This document shows, piece by piece, positions 27,298 through 37,166 of a stretch of 47,637 bases of DNA. The stretch is from Draconibacterium sp. (GTDB lineage: Bacteria > Bacteroidota > Bacteroidia > Bacteroidales > Prolixibacteraceae): NCBI GenBank assembly GCA_016705335.1, contig JADIYN010000028.1:1-47637 (forward strand), read 5' to 3'. The stretch's first letter is position 1. The number at the start of each line of letters is the position of its first letter. The translations under genes and the position numbers were made by a program. The notes beneath the pieces were generated by a model, which saw only the letters and a list, made by a program, of their open reading frames with translations, had not been told where the DNA came from and made no database searches.

Positions 27298-28846
27298 ATG
27301 AATTATTTAGAAAACCAGGAATCGCTTGTAGAATTGGAACTTGAAAAAGAACATCAACCTTTTGATGAATTTATCGATACATTGAAAGCCAAAATGAAAT
27401 TGGTTTTTCACAATCGCGCAGATATTGACAATTTAAGTTTAAAACGAGGTTTGCCTCCGTTTGCTTTGCGCGAAATAATGTCAGTAAATCCGCTTTCTAC
27501 AGGAATTCCAAAGAAGTATGGTGGCAGGGGTGGTTTGATGCACGAAAATATTGGTCTTCTGGCCGCAGCTTCATATGAATCGCTTGCACTATCTCTCACT
27601 TTTGGGATAAACTCTGCCCTGTTTTTTGCAACCCGTTGGTAAATACGGACAGGAAGATGCAAAAAAGGCAATTTTCAAACGATTTCTTGAAGAAAAAACC
27701 ATGGGCGGATTAATGATAACCGAACCCGATTATGGCAGTGATGCGTTGAGTATGCAAACTTCTTACAATGAAAACAGCAAGCATGCGCATATAAAAGGTA
27801 CAAAACACTGGGCTGGTTTAACAGGCTGGGCCGATTTTTGGCTTTTAACTGCACGCCAGCAAACAGAATCAGGTAATCTGCAACGTGATATCGATTTCTT
27901 TATTTGCGATGTAAATGCACCTGGGCAACAAATTGTAGTTGAAGAATTTTATGAAAACCTTGGATTATACATGATTCCATATGGCAGGAATTTAATTGAT
28001 GTTAAAATACCTCTCGGATATAAATTGCAACCACATTCTACAGGAGTTAAAATGATGCTCGATTTGCTGCACCGAAGCAGGATGCAATTTCCAGGAATGG
28101 GGATGGGATTTATCCAAAGGATGCTTGATGAAGCGATTGAACACTGCCAGCAACGTTTTGTGGGTGGTAAAAGTTTATTTGAATATGACCAGGTTCAGCA
28201 ACGTTTATCCAAATTACAGGCTTCCTATACGGTTTGTTCGGCCATGTGTGCCAACAGCAGTGAAAAAGCCGGAATTGATGTTGATTTGGTTCCTCACGGA
28301 ATGGAAGCAAATGCAGTAAAAAGTGTAATTACTGATTTAATGCAGGAAGCTGCCCAATCGCTTGTGCAACTCGTAGGTGCAAAAGCATATCGCATTAACC
28401 ACATTGGTGGTCGTGGAACTGCCGACAGCCGTCCTTTTCAGATTTTTGAAGGTTCAAACGATATTTTATATGCACAAATTTCTGAAGGTTTAATAAAACT
28501 GATGAAACGTGCCAAAGAGAATAATCTTTATCAGTTTTTAAAAGAATTTGACCTCTCAGATAAGGCTTCAGAATACCTGAAGGAAATGACAAATTTCAAT
28601 CTCGATTTTCAGATGCAACAAAGAAAACTTGTGGAACTGGGCAAGGTAGTTGGCCGCGTAATTTCAATGAATCAAGTACTTGACTTAGCAAAAAAAGGAT
28701 TCCGTGAAGATTTAATCGAAGGAGGAATTACAATGCTCAAACAGGACATTTCAAAGTTGATTTCCGCATTTTCATTCAACAATAAAACTGATGTTATTGA
28801 AGGTTACCAGGAAAACAGTTCATGGCTGAATTTCGTGAAAGCCTAA
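27298..28846 (+). CDS. Acyl-CoA dehydrogenase-like flavoprotein, one frameshift
   Basis: About 516 residues. Acyl-CoA dehydrogenase blocks: IPKKYGGRGG, LMITEPDYGSDALSM, GTKHWAGLTGWADFWLL, RSRMQFPGMGMGFIQRMLDEA, RGTADSRPFQIFEGSNDILY, with the Glu of FEGSND in the position of a catalytic base in some family branches. The frame slips at the T6 run near 27620-27626; removing one T restores SALFLQPVGKYGQEDA. The protein is longer than typical short-chain enzymes, with a C-terminal extension. Substrate unknown; a stand-alone gene without electron-transfer flavoprotein partners nearby. Confidence 0.85.
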
Positions 28847-29331
28847 AAGGTCTATTTTTTTTTGTTGGTGAACAGATAAATATTTCGGGTTACAATTATT
28901 TTTAATAAATCAGCTTTTCGAAATTAAAAGTGATGCTGAGGTAATTTTGTTTTTTAATTTATGGCTTGTAAGTGAAAAATAGTTGGTAAATACATTTTTA
29001 TTTGTTGATAGGTTTGACTGGTGCTAAAGGCATAGAACTCCAAAAAAAATGACCGGCTGACATTAAAACAACTTTTGGAAACTTCAATCAGAACAAAGAT
29101 TTTAGAAGTTTTATGCTCTTGCGAAAAGAAAAAGTGGAGATTGAAACCGGATTAATTGTATATACATACTTATTTATGGAAAATCGGCACTTAAAAATCC
29201 CTGATTATGGATTTTTAGATTAAAAACTCTTAAAAAAATTTATCATAAATATCCCAGGTAAATGATTCACCAAATGGTATATCAAAATGAACCAACTATA
29301 AAATATAAAATCTCCAAAATCCATAAAAAAA
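28847..29331. other. Intergenic AT-rich stretch with one hairpin
   Basis: About 480 bases between the acyl-CoA dehydrogenase gene and the gltA terminator. A perfect hairpin TAAAAATCC (29192-29200) with GGATTTTTA (29209-29217) could terminate transcription on either strand. No coding sequence is supported; the minus-strand frame that crosses the end of this stretch is read-through from the truncated gltA. Confidence 0.5.
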
Positions 29332-30427
29332 AGACCGTCCCAAATTTTGTTTTGAGACGGCCTCTTTTGTGAAAGTATGGCGTTTACTGTGTTTATTAGT
29401 TTGTCGTGTGCAATATATTTTTCGGCAAACTGCTGTTGAACTGTAAAACGTGGGTCAGTTATTCGTAAAACCGCGTGACCGTAACCGGGAACTACGCGAC
29501 CTTGTTGCAGGGTTTCTTCAATATAAGCGGCAATTTGCTCATCATTTGGTTCGTCAGTACCAATTTGCTCAATCATTTCATAAATCCAGTTAATTACTTC
29601 CTGGTTGGCAAACCCATGCAATGGCCCAGCCAAACCGGCCATTCCCGCAGCAAACGAATAATAGGCATTACTCAGTGCTGAACCCACAAGATGTGTCGCA
29701 TGTGCAGAAACGTTACCTCCTTCATGGTCAGCATGAATTACCATATATAAGCGAAGTAATCTTTTACTTCTGTTGATTCAAATCCCATCATATGGGCAAG
29801 GTTACCGGCCCAATCCAGATTGTGGTTTGGTTCAATGTGTTTGCCTTTGTGATACATCCGACGATAAATATATGCTGCTATTCGCGGAAGGCGTGCGATA
29901 AGGTTCATCACATCTTCGTACATAAAATCCCAGTAGAATTTTTTATTTACACCGGCACGGTATGCTTTTTGGAAAACAGATTCAGGTGCCAAGGCAGTTA
30001 TTGCTGTGATAAACTGTGTCATTGGGCGACTGTTTTTTGGCAGAGCATCAATAACATCAAAAACATGCTGTGGCACATGTGACCGTGTTGACCAGTCTTT
30101 TGAAAGGTTAAGAACATCCTCTTTGTCAGGTATTTCTCCTATTAACATTAGATAAAACAAACCTTCAGGAAGCGGTTCACCTTCATCATCAATTTTAGGT
30201 AATTGTTTTCTTAATTCCTGAATGGAGTACCCTTTAAAACGAATACCCTCATTTGCATCAAGTTTCGAAGTTTCGGTAACAAGTGCAGGTATTCCTTTCA
30301 TACCTGAAAGTACCTGATCGATGGTGACCTGGCCAAGGACAACGTCTCCATGGTCTTTTCTAATCCGCTGAAATTCAGCATTGCATTTGATGGCTTTTTC
30401 GTAAAACCTGTTTTTAATATACTCCAT
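29220..30427 (-). pseudogene. gltA: Citrate synthase, C-terminus missing and one frameshift
   Basis: Condenses acetyl-CoA and oxaloacetate. Residues 1-228 are intact up to STEVKDYF; one missing base near 29748 then breaks RLYMVIHADHEG. The continuation has both active-site His regions (GLAGPLHGFANQ and VPGYGHAVLRITDPRF), but homology stops near 29387 after LINTVNAI. The rest of the frame (SQKRPSQNKIWDGLFF onward) is a translated terminator hairpin. About 85-95 residues expected in the family are absent, including the catalytic Asp of the VDAHSG motif. First-frame slip looks like sequencing error; the lost C-terminus is a deletion or misassembly. It is the last gene of the acn-icd-icd-gltA block. 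Confidence 0.85.
29332..29362 (-). terminator. Terminator next to the truncated citrate synthase gene
   Basis: On the minus strand AGGCCGTCTCAAA pairs with TTTGGGACGGTCT and is followed by a run of T. The gltA frame reads through this hairpin, which is abnormal. Confidence 0.8.
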
Positions 30428-30451
30428 TTTTATAATATTAATTGATTCTTT

Positions 30452-31717
30452 TTAATGCATATTTTTAATAATCTCATCGGCAAATTCTGAGGTTGTAAGC
30501 AATGTTGCAGCTTCCATGTGTGCAAATAAATCAGAAGTTACACGGCGTTTCGAAAAAGTATGTTCCATTGCGTCATAAACATGTTCAGCGGCTTCGTCCC
30601 AACCCATATATTCAAGCATCATAACACCTGAAAGTAACAATGAACTTGGGTTTGCGTTACCTGTTCCTGCAATATTTGGTGCTGTTCCGTGAGTAGCTTC
30701 AAAAATGGCATAACCATTTTTGTAATTGATATTTGCACCGGGTGATATCCCAATTCCCCCAACCATTGCAGCCAACTGATCCGAAATATAATCGCCATTC
30801 AGGTTCATTGTTGCTATTACTGAATGATCAAACGGGCGTAATAATGATTCCTGCAAAAAGGCATCAGTAATCACGTCTTTTATGATAACCTTTCCTGTTT
30901 TTTTTGCATCGTTCAATACTTTTTCAGCATCTAAAAGTCCTTTTTCCGATTTGATTTTTTCGAATTGACGCCATGTAAACGTTTCGTTTCCATATTCATT
31001 TTCTGCCAAATCGTAGCCCCAGTTTTTAAATGCACCTTCGGTAAATTTCATGATATTGCCTTTGTGAACAAGTGTTACCGATGGCAATTCGCTTTTAATG
31101 GCATATTCAAATGCCGCACGAATTAATCTTTCAGAACCTTCTTTTGAAATAGGTTTTATGCCAAATGATGTACTTTCAGGAAACCGGATTTTGCTGACTC
31201 CCATTTCGTTGATAAGGAAATCTTTGAACTTTTTAGTGTCTTCAGCACCTGTCATATATTCAATCCCGGCATAAATATCTTCAGTATTTTCTCTAAAGAT
31301 GTGCATATCAACCAACGATGGATAACGAATAGGAGAGGGGACACCTTTAAACCAGCGGATTGGGCGAAGACAAACAAACAAATCAAGCGTTTGACGCAAA
31401 GCAACGTTCAATGATCTGATCCCTTCTCCAACAGGAGTTGACAAAGGTCCTTTTATACCAATCAAATATTCTTTAAAGATTTCGATTGTTTCATTTGGAA
31501 GATGCGTACCAGTTGCTTTTAAAGCTTTGTCACCGGCCAAAACCTCTTTCCAGGTAATTTTTCTTGAACTTCCGTATGCTTTGGCAACTGCGGCATCTAT
31601 TACTTTTTGCGTAGGTGCTGTAATGTCTTTTCCAATTCCATCCCCTTCAATAAAGGGAATTATTGGAAAATCAGGAACTACAATTTGCCCGTTAATTATT
31701 TGTGCTTTATTTGTCAT
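30452..31717 (-). CDS. icd: Isocitrate dehydrogenase, E. coli type, predicted NAD-preferring
   Basis: 421 residues. Substrate site RSLNVALRQ (S102 corresponds to E. coli Ser113), FRENTEDIYAGIEY, and NLNGDYISDQLAA. At the coenzyme site E. coli has K344, Y345, V351, Y391, R395 for NADP; here the matching residues are N348, I349, A355, S395, A399 (HGTAPNIAGTGNANP and VTSDLFAHM). Loss of all 2'-phosphate ligands, with Ile and Ala as in NAD enzymes, predicts NAD preference. It sits between a second, unrelated-type isocitrate dehydrogenase and gltA on the minus strand. The cofactor call is inference by alignment in memory. Confidence 0.9.
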   Translation of the reverse strand: MTNKAQIINGQIVVPDFPIIPFIEGDGIGKDITAPTQKVIDAAVAKAYGSSRKITWKEVLAGDKALKATGTHLPNETIEIFKEYLIGIKGPLSTPVGEGIRSLNVALRQTLDLFVCLRPIRWFKGVPSPIRYPSLVDMHIFRENTEDIYAGIEYMTGAEDTKKFKDFLINEMGVSKIRFPESTSFGIKPISKEGSERLIRAAFEYAIKSELPSVTLVHKGNIMKFTEGAFKNWGYDLAENEYGNETFTWRQFEKIKSEKGLLDAEKVLNDAKKTGKVIIKDVITDAFLQESLLRPFDHSVIATMNLNGDYISDQLAAMVGGIGISPGANINYKNGYAIFEATHGTAPNIAGTGNANPSSLLLSGVMMLEYMGWDEAAEHVYDAMEHTFSKRRVTSDLFAHMEAATLLTTSEFADEIIKNMH

Positions 31718-31774
31718 TTCTCAATTCAGTAATTGCCAAAATAATTAATTTTTGGCTCGAAACAAGTTGTTTTA

Positions 31775-33001
31775 TCAATTTAATTTTTTGCTCAGATTTT
31801 CGTTTAATGCCTCAAGGAATCCTTCTGTTGTCAGGTAGTGTTCCGGCTTGAGATTTTTCTCGTGTACAATAAGCGCCAAATCTTTTGTCATCTTTCCACT
31901 TTCAACAGTTTCAATACAAACTTGTTCTAATGAATTGGCGAAATCGATTAATTTTTGGTTATCGTCTAATTTTCCTCTGAAAGCCAATCCACGAGTCCAT
32001 GCAAAAATAGATGCAATTGGGTTTGTTGAAGTTGGCCGTCCTTTCTGGTGTTCGCGGTAGTGGCGAGTAACCGTGCCGTGCGCAGCTTCAGCTTCCATTA
32101 TTTTTCCGTCTGGTGTAACCAGTGTTGAGGTCATCAACCCAAGTGAACCAAATCCTTGTGCAACCGTATCGCTTTGAACGTCGCCATCATAATTTTTACA
32201 TGCCCAAACATAACCACCTTCCCATTTCATGCAGGCTGCTACCATATCATCTATTAACCTGTGTTCGTAGGTTATTCCTGTTTCTTCGAATTTTTCTTTA
32301 AACTCGGTTTCAAAAATTTGCTGGAAGATATCTTTGAACCTGCCATCATATTTTTTAAGGATAGTATTTTTTGTTGAAAGATAAAGTGGCCATTTTTTCT
32401 CAATTGCCTGATTCATGCATGAGCGGGCAAAACCACGGATTGACTCGTCAGTGTTGTACATTGCCATTGCCAAACCATCGCCTTCGAAATCAAAAACTTC
32501 ATGCGAAATTGCTTCGCTTCCATCTTCAGGAGTAAAAGTAATTGTCAGTTTCCCTTTTCCTTTGGTTAGGAAATCGGTTGCGCGATACTGGTCACCAAAA
32601 GCATGACGGCCAATACAAATCGGTTTTGTCCAGCCGGGAACAAGTCGAGGTACATTTTTACAAATTATCGGTTCGCGGAAAACAGTTCCTCCTAAAATAT
32701 TACGAATTGTTCCGTTAGGTGATTTCCACATTTTTTTTAGTCCAAATTCTTCAACACGGGCTTCATCGGGAGTAATTGTTGCACATTTTACACCCACGCC
32801 ATATTTTTGGATTGCAAGCGCTGAATCGATTGTTACCTGATCGTTTGTAGCATCCCGGTTTTCCATTCCCAAATCATAATATTTTAAATCGATGTCGAGA
32901 TATGGAAGAATAAGTTTTTGTTTAATGAAATCCCAGATCACTCTGGTCATTTCATCTCCATCGAGCTCTACAACAGGGTTTTGAACTTTAATTTTTTGCA
33001 T
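31775..33001 (-). CDS. icd: Isocitrate dehydrogenase (NADP), eukaryote-like type II
   Basis: 408 residues from MQKIKVQNPVVELDGDEMTR; the frame extends upstream without family sequence. Motifs of the homodimeric eukaryote-like class: KSPNGTIRNILGGTVFREPI (substrate Ser and Asn), GRHAFGDQYRATD, YDGDVQSDTVAQGFGSLGLM, and EAAHGTVTRHYREHQKG, whose Arg-His are the usual NADP ligands. So this enzyme is predicted to use NADP, in contrast to its neighbour. It lies 58 bases upstream of the other icd and downstream of aconitase. Confidence 0.94.
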   Translation of the reverse strand: MQKIKVQNPVVELDGDEMTRVIWDFIKQKLILPYLDIDLKYYDLGMENRDATNDQVTIDSALAIQKYGVGVKCATITPDEARVEEFGLKKMWKSPNGTIRNILGGTVFREPIICKNVPRLVPGWTKPICIGRHAFGDQYRATDFLTKGKGKLTITFTPEDGSEAISHEVFDFEGDGLAMAMYNTDESIRGFARSCMNQAIEKKWPLYLSTKNTILKKYDGRFKDIFQQIFETEFKEKFEETGITYEHRLIDDMVAACMKWEGGYVWACKNYDGDVQSDTVAQGFGSLGLMTSTLVTPDGKIMEAEAAHGTVTRHYREHQKGRPTSTNPIASIFAWTRGLAFRGKLDDNQKLIDFANSLEQVCIETVESGKMTKDLALIVHEKNLKPEHYLTTEGFLEALNENLSKKLN

Positions 33002-33147
33002 AGTTGTTTTGATTTTTTTTTTTGAGCTATTTAGAATCGTATTCCTGATCATACAGTCCGAAATGTCTGGCAAAGTTTCAAAAATTGTTTTTAAAAATTT
33101 GCTGAAATGAATTGAGAATGATGTCCTTATAACTTTGAAATTGTTAT

Positions 33148-35408
33148 TTAATTATTTTGTTTTTTTATTAAATTTAAAGCTGAACCGGCTCTGAACCAAT
33201 CGATTTGTTGATCATTGTATGTGTGGTTCAATTCAATTTTGTCTTTTGTTCCATCGGCATGAACAACTTCAACAGTAAGTGTTTTACCGGGAGCAAACTC
33301 CACTAAATCAATAAAATTGAATGTATCATCTTCCAGGATTAAATCATAATCTTCCTCATTTACAAAAGTTAAACCTAGCATCCCCTGTTTTTTGAGGTTG
33401 GTTTCGTGAATACGGGCGAATGATTTTACAATAACCGCAGTAACTCCCAAATGACGTGGTTCCATTGCTGCATGTTCGCGTGATGAACCTTCACCATAAT
33501 TTTGGTCGCCAATAACAACCGTTGGTATTCCGGCTTGCTTGTAATTACGCTGAACAGCTGGAACAGCATCATATTCGCCGGTAAGCTGGTTTTTAACTTT
33601 ATTTGTTTCGTTATTAAACGCATTTACAGCGCCAATCAACATGTTATTGGAAATATTGTCAAGATGACCCCGGTAACGTAACCATGGACCAGCCATTGAA
33701 ATATGGTCAGTTGTACATTTTCCAAGTGCTTTGATCAGTAATTTTGCACCTGTAATATTTTTACCGTTCCAGGGTGCAAAAGGTGATAAAAGTTGAAGCC
33801 TGCCTGAATCGGGAGAAACAGAAACCTGAACTTTTGAACCATCAGCGGCAGGAGCCTGATAACCGGCATCCTCAACAGCAAATCCATTTGAAGGCAATTC
33901 TTCGCCAATGGGTGGGGTTAATTTTATTTGTTCTCCTTTATTATTTATTAATGTATCAGTTATCGGATTAAAGTCCAAACGCCCGGCAATTGCCAATGCA
34001 GTAACCAACTCTGGCGAAGTAACAAAAGCATGCGTATTTGGATTTCCATCGGCACGTTTCGAAAAATTTCTGTTAAATGAATGTACAATCGTGTTTTTCT
34101 CACCTTTTTCAGCTCCTTTGCGCGACCACTGACCAATACAGGGACCGCAGGCATTTGCAAAAACTTTTCCTCCCATTTTTTCGAATATCGAAATAAATCC
34201 ATCGCGCTCAATTGTGTAGCGAACTTGTTCCGAGCCGGGTGTAATTGTAAATTCTGAATTGGTTTTAAGGTTTTTCTCAACTGCTTGTTGCGCAATAGAT
34301 GCTGCCCGCGAAATGTCTTCATACGAAGAGTTGGTGCAACTCCCGATTAAACCAACAGAAATGTCAATTGGCCAGCCATTTTCTTTGGCAACTTTGCCAA
34401 TCATCGAAATAGGTGTGGCACGGTCGGGTGTAAAAGGACCGTTTATATGTGGTTCCAATTTTGATAAATCGATTTCAATTACCTGATCATAATATAAATC
34501 AGGATTTTCATACACTTCAGGGTCGGCATCCAAATAGTCTTTTACAAGGTTTGCATGTAAGGCAACTTCTTCCCGGCCGGTAGCTTTAAGGTAGCGTTCC
34601 ATGCTCTCATCGTAGGCGAAAATACTTGTGGTAGCGCCAACTTCGGCACCCATGTTACAAATAGTGCCTTTGCCGGTTGCAGAAATTGATTTGGCACCTT
34701 CGCCAAAATATTCGATAATGGCACCTGTTCCACCTTTTACAGTAAGGATTCCGGCCACTTTTAAAATAACGTCTTTTGAGGCCGACCAGCCACTTAGTTT
34801 GCCAGTGAGTTTAACACCGATTAATTTTGGCATTTTTAGTTCCCATGCCATTCCTGCCATTACATCAACTGCATCGGCACCACCAACGCCAATGGCAACC
34901 ATTCCTAAACCACCTGCATTTACAGTGTGCGAATCAGTTCCAATCATCATTCCTCCAGGGAAAGCATAATTTTCCAGAACCACCTGGTGTATAATTCCCG
35001 CGCCTGGTTTCCAAAATCCAATCCCGTATTTGTTTGAAACCGACTCCAAAAAATCATAAACTTCTTTATTGGCAGTTTGTGCAACTCCTAAATCGGTTTT
35101 TCCGTCAACCTGCGCCTGAATCAGGTGATCGCAATGGACTGTTGATGGAACTGCAGTTGTTTTTTTGCCCGAATTCATAAATTGAAGTAATGCCATCTGA
35201 GCTGTGGCATCCTGCATTGCAACCCTGTCGGGGGCAAAATCAACATATGCTTTTCCACGCCCAAATGATTCAACAGCCTTAGGATCAAAAGATGGGCGTA
35301 AAGTATTTTTTCGGCATAAGTTAATGGACGGTTGAGTTTCTTTTTGGCAATTTCAACCCTTTCAGGCAACTCTGCATATACTTTTTTAATGAGTTCTAAA
35401 TCAAACAT
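33148..35408 (-). CDS. acnA: Aconitate hydratase, one frameshift
   Basis: Mitochondrial-type aconitase of about 755 residues, [4Fe-4S] dependent: DSHTVNAGGLGMVAIGVGG, GSCTNSSYEDI, NACGPCIGQW (cluster Cys) and GDQNYGEGSSREHAA (C-terminal swivel). The N-terminal 40 residues (MFDLELIKKVYAELPERVEI...) are joined by a frameshift near 35297 to a segment that should read RPSFDPKAVESFGRGKAYVD. A loss of about 10 bases or one base would explain the join. First gene of the minus-strand TCA block: acnA, icd, icd, gltA, which together make 2-oxoglutarate. Confidence 0.92.
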
Positions 35409-35605
35409 GTTATCTATTTTTTATTAATTGAATTACTCTATGATATTTGCAAAAACTAACAACAAAAATGGCTAAAAGTTGCGGCATTTTAAAAGATTTT
35501 TGGTTTTAAAGTCAACAAATATATAGATTGTTGAATATGTTCAATTGTGGTTGTGCTTATTTAGAATGAATTAATAAATTGAAAGTATAATTTGCTCATC
35601 AGTAC

Positions 35606-36085
35606 TTATTCAAATTTTCCTTTTAATTCTTCTTTTAAACTGTCTTTTACCATTAAAAAATTACTTTCCATTTGTAACATGTTTTCAATAAAGAAGTTAT
35701 AAATAACCGGCCAGTCCATTTTTCGGTGCCTGTCAACATTATTTAATTGAGCGTAAACACGGCAAACTTCCTGTTTGTTATCCTCGCGTTGATGGTAAAA
35801 TTCCCAAATTAATCCTTCTGTAAGCCCTTCTTCCACAATGACTTTGTAACGTTCAAGTATTTCAAATATTTGTAAGCGGCGGTCTTCACTTTTGTTTTGA
35901 AGTTCAAGAATCACCCTGGCATTTTCCCGATCAACATCAAATCGCAATGCAACTCCACGGATTTGTGTTTCATTCAGTATCCATCGTTTCTTTTTAAAAT
36001 TCAATGCTGGATGGGTTTCGCAATGTGTTTTAAAATTTTGCCAGAAACTTTGCCACAATTATTTAACTTCTTCTTTTGAAAACAT
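35606..36085 (-). CDS. DUF4268-domain protein with an in-frame stop at codon 9
   Basis: Translation from ATG 36085 gives MFSKEEVK, a TAA at 36059-36061, then LWQSFWQNFKTHCE and about 148 further residues in the same frame. The body fits DUF4268 (WILNETQIRGVALRFDVDRENARVILEL), a domain often found C-terminal in restriction-related or hypothetical proteins; here it stands alone. The stop could be a single-base error (AAA to TAA), a real nonsense mutation, or translation may begin at TTG 36058. Function unknown; it sits alone between aconitase and a secreted protein gene. Confidence 0.65.
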
Positions 36086-36189
36086 CCTTCGAGATTAAAC
36101 TTAATTTGGGCAACAAGAAAATCAATTTTATTTACTTTTGAATGATTTCTTAAGTTCTAAATTTTGTTAATCAATATAATCAATTTCTG

Positions 36190-37062
36190 ATGGTAAAACT
36201 TTTTCTAATTCTTGTTTTTAGTTTAATGTTTTTTGAAAACAAGGCCCAATTTGTAGAAGTTCAATATGATTACAACAACGTTGGTGATTACATTTTTGGG
36301 GCGAGCAACAATTCAAAAACACCGCTTTATTTAAATCTTATTTTCACAAGCCTTGAAAATACAAGTTTCACAGAGAATATGCCTTATGTAAAAAAACTTG
36401 AGCCAGGATATAACGGCTTGTTTACGTTACTCAGGGAATCTGATACAGGCGCTCCATATTTTATTTTTGAAATCAAAACTTTTCGCTCAAACCCAACTCC
36501 TGAAATTAATCTTGATTTTCCATATCTGATACCATTTGCGCCGGGAACAAAAGTAAATCCGGTTAATGTTGAAAGTATTAAAGGTTTTTGGGGTGATGAT
36601 GAACCAAAATCATGGAAAGCAACTGGTTTTAAGGCAAGTCAGGGCGAACCTGTTTATACAGTCCGGCAGGGACAAGTTGTTGAAATAACAGGCGAAATAC
36701 GAAGTGGAGATCCCAAAACCTGGTATAATGCATGGACTAATGTTATTACATTGTTGCAACCTGATGGTACTTTGATTACTTATAAAAATGTTATTGCCAG
36801 AGATAAAAATCTGAAGATCAACCAAATTTTGCAATCCGGAGATATACTTGGCGAAGTAGCACCAAACTCACAGGAAGTAATCCTGATGATTTATCATAAT
36901 TTACTGAATTCAAATGATTTGCAATTTATTATACCTGTGTTTGTTACTTCTCCCGGTAAAACTGAAATACTGAACTCTGCATTAAATATTGAAGTGGTTC
37001 ATCCAAACGAGGTCAGGGGTTTGGAAATGACAAAAAAAGAACAAAAGAAATTACTGAAATAG
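36190..37062 (+). CDS. Secreted protein with a degenerate M23-peptidase-like region
   Basis: 290 residues with a signal peptide (residues 1-19, MVKLFLILVFSLMFFENKA). Residues about 140-240 resemble a LytM/M23 fold: GEPVYTVRQGQVVEITGEI, NVITLLQPDGTLITYKNV, QSGDILGEVAP, but the metal-binding His/Asp residues of active peptidases (HxxxD, HxH) are not seen. So an inactive, possibly scaffolding relative, is likely. Single gene, followed by a strong terminator. The fold call is tentative. Confidence 0.6.
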   Translation: MVKLFLILVFSLMFFENKAQFVEVQYDYNNVGDYIFGASNNSKTPLYLNLIFTSLENTSFTENMPYVKKLEPGYNGLFTLLRESDTGAPYFIFEIKTFRSNPTPEINLDFPYLIPFAPGTKVNPVNVESIKGFWGDDEPKSWKATGFKASQGEPVYTVRQGQVVEITGEIRSGDPKTWYNAWTNVITLLQPDGTLITYKNVIARDKNLKINQILQSGDILGEVAPNSQEVILMIYHNLLNSNDLQFIIPVFVTSPGKTEILNSALNIEVVHPNEVRGLEMTKKEQKKLLK

Positions 37063-37090
37063 AAATGTCATAAAGCGTCGTAAAAAGCAT

Positions 37091-37122
37091 GAAGCCGTTC
37101 AAATTAGAATTTAAACGGCTTC
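37091..37122 (+). terminator. Intrinsic terminator
   Basis: AAGCCGTTCAAAT pairs with ATTTAAACGGCTT around TAGA and is followed by CTGTTTTTT. It lies between the convergent 36190 gene and leuB. Confidence 0.85.
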
Positions 37123-37166
37123 TGTTTTTTATTTTGCTAAAATAGATTTTATGAAATAAGCTCTAT

